64,000 nt of DNA, taken from contig NZ_QPEX01000011.1 in assembly GCF_003335505.1 (NCBI RefSeq), forward strand, positions 186,001 through 250,000, in the 5' to 3' direction. Made by a program: the position numbers and the translations under genes. How positions within the stretch are numbered: the first letter of the stretch is position 1; every line of letters begins with the position of its first letter. Of the stretch, positions 10,049 through 18,558 are shown piece by piece. The notes under the pieces are model-generated. The model was given only the letters and a program-made list of their open reading frames with translations, searched no databases and was not told where the DNA came from. The stretch is from Bremerella cremea. Lineage in GTDB: Bacteria; Planctomycetota; Planctomycetia; Pirellulales; Pirellulaceae.

Positions 10049-11194
10049 TCAAGGGTTGCTGGTTGGTTTGGGCTTGGTGCGCAGCTGTTCCGCGTGCAGC
10101 GTGCCGCCGTAAAAGAACAACAACTGTTGGCGAACTCCAGTTGCTTGGTCGGTTTGCTGAATACGCTGCAAAGCGAGCTTGGCTTCCGCTAAGGCAGCGG
10201 CTGTTAGTGCGGGGTGGTCTTGTCCATAAATGGCCGGCAAATGCAGCAGGTCGAGAATTCCATTTTCGATCGTGATGAACTCCTTCGATCGGGTTCCTGA
10301 AAGCCCCAGCAAATACCAGGCAACCGGTCGGTTCCACGGTTCGAAGGCATGGATTTTTGGTTCCAGCAGATTTCGTGCTTCGCTTAGCTCACCGGTTTGA
10401 ATGAACTTGTACGCCGAAAGTAGTTCTGGCCATTCTTTGAGGATGGTATTTCCGCTACGGATTTTTTTGGTCCAAATGTCCGCTTCCGGATATTGCTCTG
10501 CGGCGATCAGCAGCGAAGAAAGATATACGAAAACACCATCCGGTGTCCCACTGCCGAGGCTTTTCGCGGCGGTAATCGCCCGTGGAATACCCTCGGCGGC
10601 TTGCTCTTTGTCGAAGAACACCGGCAGCAGATCACTGGTCAACCCGGTCGACTTATCGTATTTCAGATGTCGACTGCCTGGCAATTGATTTACTTCCACC
10701 TTGTTGCTGCGGAGGATTCGCAAGCAACAGAAATAGGCTTCTAAAGCGGTCGCGCGATTTCCTTCCGCCAAACGTCCCCACATGGTGGCTTGGCAAACCA
10801 TGTAGGCGACGTTGCTATTGCGATCTTTGTAGCGTGGAAAGACCTGCTCTGCCGGTTCCCGCGCGCCGGCGTAGTCGCCGACTTTCAAGCGTTGATGGAT
10901 GCGAAATAAAGGAATGCCCAACTCGTCGCGAAGACGATCGAAGTCGGCTTGCTTGTCGGGGCTAATCGTTCCTAGTTCAATTTCGTGCCAGGGTATCAGG
11001 CTTTTATCGGTGACCTTGACCCCTTCTTCATCGAAAGCGATGACGGTTACGTTTTGAATCAACGTGAGATCGCGCAGGATCAAACGGTCGGCGTGGGCGA
11101 GCGAGGCACATCCAAAAAGCCAAAACGTAATGCAAAACGCCAGCGATCGAAGGTGCCACGCGTCGGCCTGGACGGGCTCAGAAGGCGGAGACAT
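10049..11194 (-). CDS. Secreted hypothetical protein of the ExbBD operon
   Basis: 381 residues from the ATG at 11194, which overlaps the end of the VWA gene (stop at 11178) by 17 bases. A hydrophobic signal segment (LAFCITFWLFGCASLAHA) precedes the mature protein. It opens with a ~45-residue predicted beta module (from DRLILRDL to HEIELGTI), similar in layout to the N-terminus of the protein at 930-1865. The remainder is alpha-helical and TPR-like. I do not recognise a named family. It ends 14 bases before exbB. Confidence 0.75.
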   Translation of the reverse strand: MSPPSEPVQADAWHLRSLAFCITFWLFGCASLAHADRLILRDLTLIQNVTVIAFDEEGVKVTDKSLIPWHEIELGTISPDKQADFDRLRDELGIPLFRIHQRLKVGDYAGAREPAEQVFPRYKDRNSNVAYMVCQATMWGRLAEGNRATALEAYFCCLRILRSNKVEVNQLPGSRHLKYDKSTGLTSDLLPVFFDKEQAAEGIPRAITAAKSLGSGTPDGVFVYLSSLLIAAEQYPEADIWTKKIRSGNTILKEWPELLSAYKFIQTGELSEARNLLEPKIHAFEPWNRPVAWYLLGLSGTRSKEFITIENGILDLLHLPAIYGQDHPALTAAALAEAKLALQRIQQTDQATGVRQQLLFFYGGTLHAEQLRTKPKPTSNP

Positions 11195-12212
11195 GGCGAT
11201 AACTACCTCCGGAGTCCGTGGCGATTTGTCGCATGAATTGCTCTGCCGATTTATCGATAAACGAGATCGCATGAATCTTGGCTTTCGAGCTTCCGCCGAT
11301 ATTCATGATCTTAACCTGAGGAGGCACATCCGGCTCGAACAAACCATCGGTCATGAAGAAGATTGCATCAGGGGCCGGCATCAACTTAAACGCTTCCTGA
11401 AAAGCAGGTAACGGCATCGTGCCCCCTTGGGCGTGGACCGTGCTAAGCCACTTTTTGACGTTCTCGAGATCGCGTTTGGGATTGCGCCAACCTTTTTGCG
11501 TGTAGGGAACCGCTTGGCTGTTGAAAAAGATGATTTGAAATTCCGATTCCCGCGACATGCTGCGAACCGCTTCCAAGATCTCTTCTTTCACAAAGTCGAG
11601 CTTCGCGCCATCCATACTGCCACTACAGTCCGCGATGATGCAAATGCGTGATCCTTCAGCACGAACCCCCATGAAGGTCGTTCCGGCACCGACCGCGCCG
11701 CCCCCACCTCCGATGGTATTCAGAGAGTTGGCCGCGCCGCCAGAGGCTCCGGTGGGTAGAAGCTGCGACAAGCTGACCTCTTGCCCCATGTCGGAAGTCG
11801 CCGACGTCGGAGGTTGAATGTCGGCCACCAGTTCATCGAGGCTGGCCGTATCCGAAGTTTGCTCCATCTCGCTTGCGTCGAGCACGTCGCCAGAGTTGTC
11901 GTTTAAATTGACACTAGGCAGCGGGCCAATATTGACTTCGTTCCCCTCGGGTATTCCGCTGGAATAGTCACATGTTAGAAAAGCCAAGACAATGAAAAGC
12001 CCGCCATGAAATAACAACGAGGCAAACCCCGAGATGCTATCGGTCAACCAACTGTGGAGGGGCGCCTCTTTATGCTCTTCTTCGGTTGCATGAAGGGTTT
12101 CTGCATCGGGTAGGCGGACGACATTGCCGCAATGCGGACACATCACTTCCCCACCCAATTGTTGGGCAGTCGCCGTCAGGTGCTTGCCGCAGTAAAAGCA
12201 GGAAAGTTGCAT
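11178..12212 (-). CDS. Zinc-ribbon, single-span membrane protein with von Willebrand factor A domain
   Basis: 344 residues from the ATG at 12212; upstream in-frame sequence shows no coding character. Residues about 4-30 are a four-Cys zinc ribbon (CFYCGKHL ... CPHCGN). A transmembrane helix follows (LLFHGGLFIVLAFLTC, about residue 70), then a Gly-rich linker. The VWA domain starts near residue 185 with a complete MIDAS motif: DCSGSM, a Thr in GGTMPL, and an Asp in FFMTDGLF. VWA domains bind partner proteins through a metal ion. As first gene of the leftward operon it probably supplies a periplasmic adhesion or assembly function to the ExbBD system. Confidence 0.85.
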   Translation of the reverse strand: MQLSCFYCGKHLTATAQQLGGEVMCPHCGNVVRLPDAETLHATEEEHKEAPLHSWLTDSISGFASLLFHGGLFIVLAFLTCDYSSGIPEGNEVNIGPLPSVNLNDNSGDVLDASEMEQTSDTASLDELVADIQPPTSATSDMGQEVSLSQLLPTGASGGAANSLNTIGGGGGAVGAGTTFMGVRAEGSRICIIADCSGSMDGAKLDFVKEEILEAVRSMSRESEFQIIFFNSQAVPYTQKGWRNPKRDLENVKKWLSTVHAQGGTMPLPAFQEAFKLMPAPDAIFFMTDGLFEPDVPPQVKIMNIGGSSKAKIHAISFIDKSAEQFMRQIATDSGGSYRHVSAF

Positions 12213-12635
12213 GGGGGGAGAAACTCGTGAAAAGCGACAGCTTATCGAGAGGTACGGCAAGCTGCTAAAATCAGATGAGTATAGCAGTTGCGTCCTATTT
12301 GTGGGGGGCGACTGCACATACATCATCCTAGGAATAGAATTCAAACCGGTCAATGAAACGGCACGAGAGTTTTCAGGGGACCCCCCAGCCTATTTCCCAC
12401 CAGAAACGTTGGTTTAACGGCGATAACCAGGCGTCCTTCTATCCCGGTAAGATCTACAACCAGTTAAACTAGGAACGCCTTTGCCATCGATTCGCTGGGG
12501 ACCACTAACAGGGAAGCTCCTCCCGGAAATCCCCTTAATCGGTTCGTTTGATGGTGAAAGCAGGGAGGTATTGCCCTAAAACTGCCTCTCGGCCAGCTAC
12601 TCACCCTGTCGAGCTATAAGCACGAAGAGAAATTG
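12213..12635. other. Intergenic region between divergent VWA gene and hemDE
   Basis: About 420 bases with no convincing reading frame. It should carry the promoters of both the leftward ExbBD operon and the rightward hemDE gene. I see no clear -35/-10 pair, riboswitch or long inverted repeat in it. Confidence 0.5.
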
Positions 12636-14564
12636 ATGTCAGATAATGGAAAGAACTTCGCCGGACTGCATGTCGCCTCGTTCGAGAGTCGTCGCGGTAA
12701 GGAAATGGCGATGTTGATCGAAAAATTCGGCGGCATCCCGCACGTTAGTCCTTCGATGCGAGAAGTGCCCCTGGCAGACAATCAGCCTGCAATCGATTTC
12801 GCCAACCGGGTGATCACGGGACAGATCGACATCGTCATCTTGATGACTGGGGTGGGTTTCAACCACTTATTGGCGGCCATCGATCGGAAAGTGGACAAGC
12901 AGCGTTTTTTTGACGCGCTGTCCGACATTGTCACGATTTCACGGGGACCGAAACCAGTTGCCGCGATGCGAGAAGTCGGGCTCACACCAACGATCAAGGT
13001 TCCCGAACCCAACACCTGGCGCGAGATTCTACAGACGATTGATACCGAAATCCACATTGCCAACCAGACGTTGGTGGTGCAAGAGTACGGCGTAACCAAC
13101 GCCAGCTTGGTCGCCGGTTTAGAAGCCCGCGGGGCGAACGTTGAGTCGTTACACGTTTACGACTGGGATTTGCCGGAAGATATTGGCCCATTGGCAGCGA
13201 ACATTCAAAAGGTGATCGACGGCCAGATCGATGTTTCTCTTTTCACTTCCGCCAACCAGTTGAATCACGTGTTGAAGCTGGCCGAACGCCAAGGGCAGCT
13301 GGAAGCATTTACTACGGCGCTACGTGGTACTGTGATTTGCAGCGTTGGCCCCACCATGAGCGAACGGCTGCGTGATTTGGGATACCCGGTCGATGTCGAG
13401 CCAGAACATCCTAAGATGGGGCCTTTGGTGGCCTCAGCCGCTGAACGCTCGAAAGATATCTTGGTTCGCAAACGTCAGATTCGTGCTGTCCTAGAGGAGA
13501 CAACCAAAGTGGCCCTGAACAAAGACGCTCCGTGGTACAACAGCCCCTTTTTGAAAGCTTGCCGCCGCGAGCCAACCGAAGTCACCCCGGTTTGGTTAAT
13601 GCGACAAGCAGGCCGGTACATGCAAGAGTACCGCGAAGTTCGCGCGAAAACGACATTCTTAGAACTGTGCCGTAATCCGCAGCTTTGTAGCGAAGTGATG
13701 TGTACGGCAGTCAACAAACTGGGCGTCGATGCGGCGATTATCTTCTCAGACTTACTGCCGATCTTGCAGCCGATGGGGCTCGATCTGGAATTCGCCAAAG
13801 GGGAAGGCCCGGTCATTCATAATCCGATTCGTGAAGCGGCGGACGTCGACCGTGTGTTAGAGCTGGAAAGTACCGACTCGCTGCATTACGTGATGGAAAC
13901 GGTCAAGCAAACGCGAGCTGACTTGCCGGCTGATATGCCACTAATCGGTTTCGCTGGCGCTCCGTTTACACTGGCCAGCTACGCGATTGAAGGAGGGGGC
14001 AGTCGCGATTATGTAAACACCAAGACCCTCATGTTCCGTGATCCGGGTGCCTGGCGAGAACTGATGGAGCGTTTGGTTCGTGCCATCTCGCGTTATCTGA
14101 ACGCTCAAATCGCCGCCGGTGCACAAGCGGTGCAGTTGTTTGACTCGTGGGCTGGAGCCCTGGGGCCGGATGATTACCGCCGTTACGTCTTACCGTACGT
14201 GAAGGATATCGTTGCCCAAATCGCACCGGGCGTGCCGGTGATTAACTTCGCCACCGGAAACCCGGCCCTGCTGCCCATGCTGGCCGAGTCCGGTGCCGCA
14301 GTCGTTGGGGTCGATTGGCGAACCCGTTTGGATGTCGCTTGGGATACCATCGGCCACAACATTGCCATTCAAGGAAATCTCGATCCGGTCTCCCTTCTGG
14401 CCGATCCCCTGGAACTTCGGCGTCGGGCGAAGGAAGTCTTGGATCAGGCAGCTGGTCGACCAGGGCACATCTTCAATCTTGGTCATGGCGTCATGCAACA
14501 AACGCCAGTCGACAATGCCCGCGCATTGGTCGACATGGTGCATGAAATGAGCCAGCGCAAATAG
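12636..14564 (+). CDS. hemE: Fused uroporphyrinogen-III synthase / uroporphyrinogen decarboxylase
   Basis: 642 residues from the ATG at 12636 (a TTG directly precedes it). The N-terminal ~280 residues match uroporphyrinogen-III synthase (HemD), which cyclises hydroxymethylbilane. Supporting features are the paired domains, ILMTGVGFNHLL and the SLFTSANQLNHVL segment. Residues ~300-642 are a full-length HemE, which decarboxylates uroporphyrinogen III to coproporphyrinogen III. HemE motifs include RQAGRYMQEYR with the substrate-binding Arg pair, the Asp in IIFSDLLP, GFAGAPFTLASY, and the His in FNLGHGV. The two steps are consecutive in haem synthesis, so the fusion makes biochemical sense. The enzyme is cytoplasmic. 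Confidence 0.93.
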   Translation: MSDNGKNFAGLHVASFESRRGKEMAMLIEKFGGIPHVSPSMREVPLADNQPAIDFANRVITGQIDIVILMTGVGFNHLLAAIDRKVDKQRFFDALSDIVTISRGPKPVAAMREVGLTPTIKVPEPNTWREILQTIDTEIHIANQTLVVQEYGVTNASLVAGLEARGANVESLHVYDWDLPEDIGPLAANIQKVIDGQIDVSLFTSANQLNHVLKLAERQGQLEAFTTALRGTVICSVGPTMSERLRDLGYPVDVEPEHPKMGPLVASAAERSKDILVRKRQIRAVLEETTKVALNKDAPWYNSPFLKACRREPTEVTPVWLMRQAGRYMQEYREVRAKTTFLELCRNPQLCSEVMCTAVNKLGVDAAIIFSDLLPILQPMGLDLEFAKGEGPVIHNPIREAADVDRVLELESTDSLHYVMETVKQTRADLPADMPLIGFAGAPFTLASYAIEGGGSRDYVNTKTLMFRDPGAWRELMERLVRAISRYLNAQIAAGAQAVQLFDSWAGALGPDDYRRYVLPYVKDIVAQIAPGVPVINFATGNPALLPMLAESGAAVVGVDWRTRLDVAWDTIGHNIAIQGNLDPVSLLADPLELRRRAKEVLDQAAGRPGHIFNLGHGVMQQTPVDNARALVDMVHEMSQRK

Positions 14565-14579
14565 TATTAGCTATTGGGG

Positions 14580-14602
14580 AGGATCGTCCCGGGGACGATC
14601 CT
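14580..14602. terminator. Perfect 10-bp stem-loop between convergent genes
   Basis: AGGATCGTCC and its exact reverse complement are separated by a 3-base loop, 16 bases after the hemDE stop and just past the end of the leftward gene at 14610. There is no strong T-run on either side, so it could be a bidirectional transcription stop or a 3'-end stabilising hairpin. Confidence 0.55.
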
Positions 14603-14609
14603 GATCTCT

Positions 14610-15185
14610 TCAGGCGATCGCCGGCATCGTATCGCTGAGACGACGCTGGTCGAAGTCGCCTCCGCTGACGATTGGTGTTTGCAACGTAATTTGCAGCGGT
14701 TCGGCCAGTTGGCGGAATGCGGTGGTGGGCATGGCCATGGTTTTCCAGCGAGGCGATATTTTACGGGCCCAAGCCAAGTACAAGTCGAGCCGGACACCAA
14801 TAAACGCGTACAGCCGCTCTTGATGAGTGAACAGTAAACGTTCTGGTACCGGGGCCATCTCGCCGATTACCTCGTAGGCAAAGACTAGCAAGCCGCGAAA
14901 CTGCGGACCGAGCAGCCGTTGCCACTGCGAAAGACTTTGCAAATCGTCGGTCGTGGTCCAGTTCTTCCAATAACGGTTGCGGCGACCAGAAGGGAACTTG
15001 CGTCCCTTGATGTCGATCAGCCACGACATGTCACCCCCAGATGGGGAGGCGATGAAGTCGAGGCTCTTCAACGAGCCGCTCCCTAATAGAGCTCGGCGAC
15101 GCTCGTCGACGGCGATATACGGAACCTTCTCCTCACGTAGGAACGCTTCGAAGGCCACTTCGTAGTGGTTGGTTCGGATGGTCAT
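14610..15185 (-). CDS. HYExAFE family protein, possible PD-(D/E)XK nuclease fold
   Basis: 191 residues from the ATG at 15185, chosen because the family motif HYEVAFE then falls at residues 7-13, close to the N-terminus. The pattern His-Tyr-Glu-x-Ala-Phe-Glu is the defining feature of a planctomycete family of unknown function. Further in, SLDFIAS and, about 13 residues later, WLIDIKGRKF give an Asp ... Asp-x-Lys arrangement like the PD-(D/E)XK nuclease core. That is my inference, not an established activity. It lies 94 bases behind hisS on the same strand, with a hairpin in between. Confidence 0.75.
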   Translation of the reverse strand: MTIRTNHYEVAFEAFLREEKVPYIAVDERRRALLGSGSLKSLDFIASPSGGDMSWLIDIKGRKFPSGRRNRYWKNWTTTDDLQSLSQWQRLLGPQFRGLLVFAYEVIGEMAPVPERLLFTHQERLYAFIGVRLDLYLAWARKISPRWKTMAMPTTAFRQLAEPLQITLQTPIVSGGDFDQRRLSDTMPAIA

Positions 15186-15256
15186 CGTGTTGTCACTCCC
15201 AAGGGGCGCGAATGGGAAGCCGGTATCCTTGGCTGGCTTCAATATCGCAATTTGGG

Positions 15257-15274
15257 GTGACAACAGATTGTCAC
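15257..15274. promoter_or_regulatory. GTGACAA inverted repeat downstream of hisS
   Basis: GTGACAA and TTGTCAC are separated by four bases (CAGA), a perfect 7-bp stem. A third copy of the same heptamer lies at 15190-15196, about five bases before the start codon of the next gene. It may be a weak terminator, a processing site or an operator. There is no T-run. Confidence 0.4.
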
Positions 15275-15279
15275 GGGGG

Positions 15280-16632
15280 TTATGCGGAGTCCCGTAGAAT
15301 TTCCGAAATAGCCGTAATTAGTTCGGCAGCACCGTTGGCCAAGCTGACCGTTTGTGAATCGCCGCTCTTAAGATCTTTCAGTTGACAGTTGTTTTCGGCC
15401 AGTTCCCGGTCGCCAGCGACGATAGCGACTTTGAACCCCCGTCGGTCGGCATATTTCAGTTGCTGGCCAAGCTTTTTCGCTTCCGGATATAGCTCGACGT
15501 TGAAGCCGGCACCACGCAGCTGCGCCGCGATCTTTAAGTAAGACTGCAGGCTTTGCGCGTCAAAATAAGGAAGGAATACCTCGGCTGGGGTGGTTCGTTG
15601 TTCGAGCTTGCCCAGTTCTTCCATGGCTGCCAGCAAGCGGTCGAGGCCGAGCGATGCCCCGATTCCAGGAAGTTCCTGGTTCGTGTACAGACTGGCCAGA
15701 TCGTTGTAACGACCACCACTGCATACGCTGCCAATTTCCGGCAACTCACCCAAGAAGGTCTCGAAGATCGTTCCAGTGTAGTAGTCTAAACCTCGGGCAA
15801 TTGAGACATCGATTTGCAGCCGATCTGCCGGAACGCCTGCGGCTGCGGTGGCTTGGGTCAGTTCGCGAAGTTGGCCAACGCCCGTTTCCCCTTTTTCACT
15901 TCCCGCAATCAGCTTATCGAGCGCGCTGAGGATCTCGTCTGAGGAACCACCTATCTCGGCCAGCTTCAAAACCTGGGCCGCTTGTTCGGCGGAAGCACCG
16001 GCAGCTTCCTGCATCTCGGCCGCGACTTTTTCAGGGCCGATTTTCGCCAGCTTGTCGAGCGCCCGGAGAATCTCGGTCGATTTCTCGGCCAAATCCAGCT
16101 TTTCCAGCAAACCAGAAAGGACTTGGCGATTGTTGACCCGGACCGTGAACGACTCGAACCCGATAGCCAGCATCAAGTCGTGAATCACCAGGGCCGTTTC
16201 GATATCGGCGACCAGCGACTTGGTGCCGATGGTGTCGAAGTCGCACTGCATGAACTCGCGGTAGCGTCCCCGCTGCGGTGCTTCGCCGCGCCAAACGGTT
16301 GCGATGTGATAACGTTTGAAAGGGGTGCCCAGCGTGCCGATGTGCTGCGCCGCGAAGCGGGCCAAGGGAACCGTCAAGTCGAACCGCATTCCCACATCGC
16401 GGTTCCCTTGATCTTGAAAGCGAAACATCTGCCGGTCGGTTTCATCGCTTCCCTTGCCGAGCAAGATTTCAGCGTATTCCAACGTCGGCGTGTCGATCGG
16501 AGCGAAACCATACGACCGGTAAACTTTCCGGGCGGTGTTGACCAGTTCCTCGCGAGGCATCATCGCACCAGGCAGGTAATCGCGAAAGCCTTTGAGCGTA
16601 CGAGGCTGAATCAGTTTCTTCTTGTTCGACAT
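15280..16632 (-). CDS. hisS: Histidyl-tRNA synthetase
   Basis: 450 residues, near the usual length for bacterial HisRS. The protein charges tRNA-His in the cytoplasm. Class II motifs are visible: motif 1 region with GFRDYLPGAMMPRE near the N-terminus, motif 2 with RYREFMQCDFDTIG, the histidine-specific RGLDYYTGTIFE segment, and GGRYNDL. A C-terminal anticodon-binding domain is present (QLKYADRRGFKVAIVAGD). The start ATG at 16632 gives a standard N-terminus. The HYExAFE gene follows on the same strand. Confidence 0.96.
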   Translation of the reverse strand: MSNKKKLIQPRTLKGFRDYLPGAMMPREELVNTARKVYRSYGFAPIDTPTLEYAEILLGKGSDETDRQMFRFQDQGNRDVGMRFDLTVPLARFAAQHIGTLGTPFKRYHIATVWRGEAPQRGRYREFMQCDFDTIGTKSLVADIETALVIHDLMLAIGFESFTVRVNNRQVLSGLLEKLDLAEKSTEILRALDKLAKIGPEKVAAEMQEAAGASAEQAAQVLKLAEIGGSSDEILSALDKLIAGSEKGETGVGQLRELTQATAAAGVPADRLQIDVSIARGLDYYTGTIFETFLGELPEIGSVCSGGRYNDLASLYTNQELPGIGASLGLDRLLAAMEELGKLEQRTTPAEVFLPYFDAQSLQSYLKIAAQLRGAGFNVELYPEAKKLGQQLKYADRRGFKVAIVAGDRELAENNCQLKDLKSGDSQTVSLANGAAELITAISEILRDSA

Positions 16633-16713
16633 GGAATTGGTTTAGCAATCGGGAAGGGAAAGGGCTGTTTCGAGGGACAAGCTTGCCCCCAGCGTGGTTC
16701 GCGTGCTGCAACG

Positions 16714-17148
16714 TTACGAAAGTATCGGCAATTCCGGTGGCTTCGGGCTACGCAAGCTTTGGCCAGGCCGACGGGGCATGGTTGCTTCGGCGTACTCCCA
16801 GATCTGTTCCGGGGTTTCAAAGTACTTTTCGTAGCACCAATCGTCGTCGTACTCGCAGGCATCGGTGGTGTAGTCGCGACAGATCTGCGGACGCGTCTCG
16901 TAGATGCCGCACATGTTGTCCGCGCGAAGATGCTTGCAGGTGGTATGGACCAACAGATACCAGACGTCGTCGTCTTTGAAGACCGAAGCCCGATCGTGCA
17001 GCAGGTACCAGCGGATGAACTCGAAATCGGCGAATTCGGTTGGGGTTTCAATCGGCAGCGCGAAGTAGCGACAACACTTGGCAGTGCAGAATTCACACAG
17101 GACCTGATCAGGCCCCACGTCTTCTCGGCTTGGCTTGGTATCGAGCAT
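16714..17148 (-). CDS. YkgJ-family cysteine-cluster protein (putative Zn/Fe-chelating)
   Basis: 144 residues from the ATG at 17148 (a longer frame to 17214 lacks support). The Cys pattern is typical of the YkgJ/UPF0153 family: CEFCTAKCCRYF, then HTTCKHL, then MCGIYETRPQICRDY and a final Cys-containing segment. The Cys residues are thought to bind a metal ion or iron-sulfur centre; the biochemical role is not established. Its start is close to that of the divergent purU gene. It may share a leftward transcript with hisS, whose start is 81 bases from its stop. Confidence 0.85.
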   Translation of the reverse strand: MLDTKPSREDVGPDQVLCEFCTAKCCRYFALPIETPTEFADFEFIRWYLLHDRASVFKDDDVWYLLVHTTCKHLRADNMCGIYETRPQICRDYTTDACEYDDDWCYEKYFETPEQIWEYAEATMPRRPGQSLRSPKPPELPILS

Positions 17149-17207
17149 TTCTGGCCATCCTCGGCGTTCTGGTGGCGTAGGTAAGATATGCAGCTTGTTC
17201 GGACAGA

Positions 17208-17228
17208 GTAGCAAACGCGTGCTACAAT
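17208..17228 (+). promoter_or_regulatory. Candidate -10 and dyad upstream of purU
   Basis: GTAGCA and TGCTAC form a 6-bp inverted repeat (17208-17225) overlapping TACAAT (17223-17228), a good -10 match oriented toward purU. No clear -35 lies at the right distance, and the leader would be about 130 bases. Weak evidence. Confidence 0.25.
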
Positions 17229-17363
17229 GCCTAGTTCGGGTCGATGTTCGAACAGGTGATATTCATGCGATTTCCGCTGGTTTGGCTCGTTTTTGTGAGA
17301 TCCCGCCAGGGCGATTGATCGTCGGGAAGCCAAACGATGTCCATGCGAAAAGGCTAGTAGTTA

Positions 17364-18224
<861 letters not shown>

Positions 18225-18558
18225 GCCTCGGTCTTCTTAGCGACAAGAAATTCAGTTCTTAGATGTGAGAGCTCTTACGTCAGTGCTCGATTTGCGGATC
18301 GTAGCAGTTTGTCGGGGCAGAACGGGGGGCAAACTCTAATCCTGGCCCGGACTTTATTTGCCCCCCTATAGCGAGAGCCTAAGTTTGATAGATGTCTGCG
18401 CACACCACCTAATCGGGCTTCCATTGGTCGCCTTTGCTCGATAGGCAGCACTGACGTTACAGGAAGGCATTTACCCCGGAAATCGCGAATTCAGTTCGCA
18501 GCGGAAATGGGGGCCTTCGCAACTTAAGTCGCCACGGATTGGGCGTAGTGGGCAAACA
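18225..18558. other. Intergenic region between purU and the HD-GYP gene
   Basis: About 330 bases without a convincing gene. It contains the strong stem-loop listed at 18324-18366. The rest should hold the promoter of the downstream signalling gene, but I see no clear consensus. Confidence 0.5.
18324..18366. terminator. Perfect 10-bp GC-rich stem-loop after purU
   Basis: GGGGGGCAAA (18324-18333) pairs exactly with TTTGCCCCCC (18357-18366) across a 23-base loop. It lies 100 bases past the purU stop. The long loop and lack of a T-run make it atypical for a simple terminator, so a structured RNA element is also possible. Confidence 0.4.

Noticed and set aside
15982..17184. Long rightward open frame (~400 residues) antisense to hisS and the YkgJ gene
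   Set aside because: It runs opposite two well-recognised genes, has no family motif, and its composition is that of the complementary strand of coding DNA.
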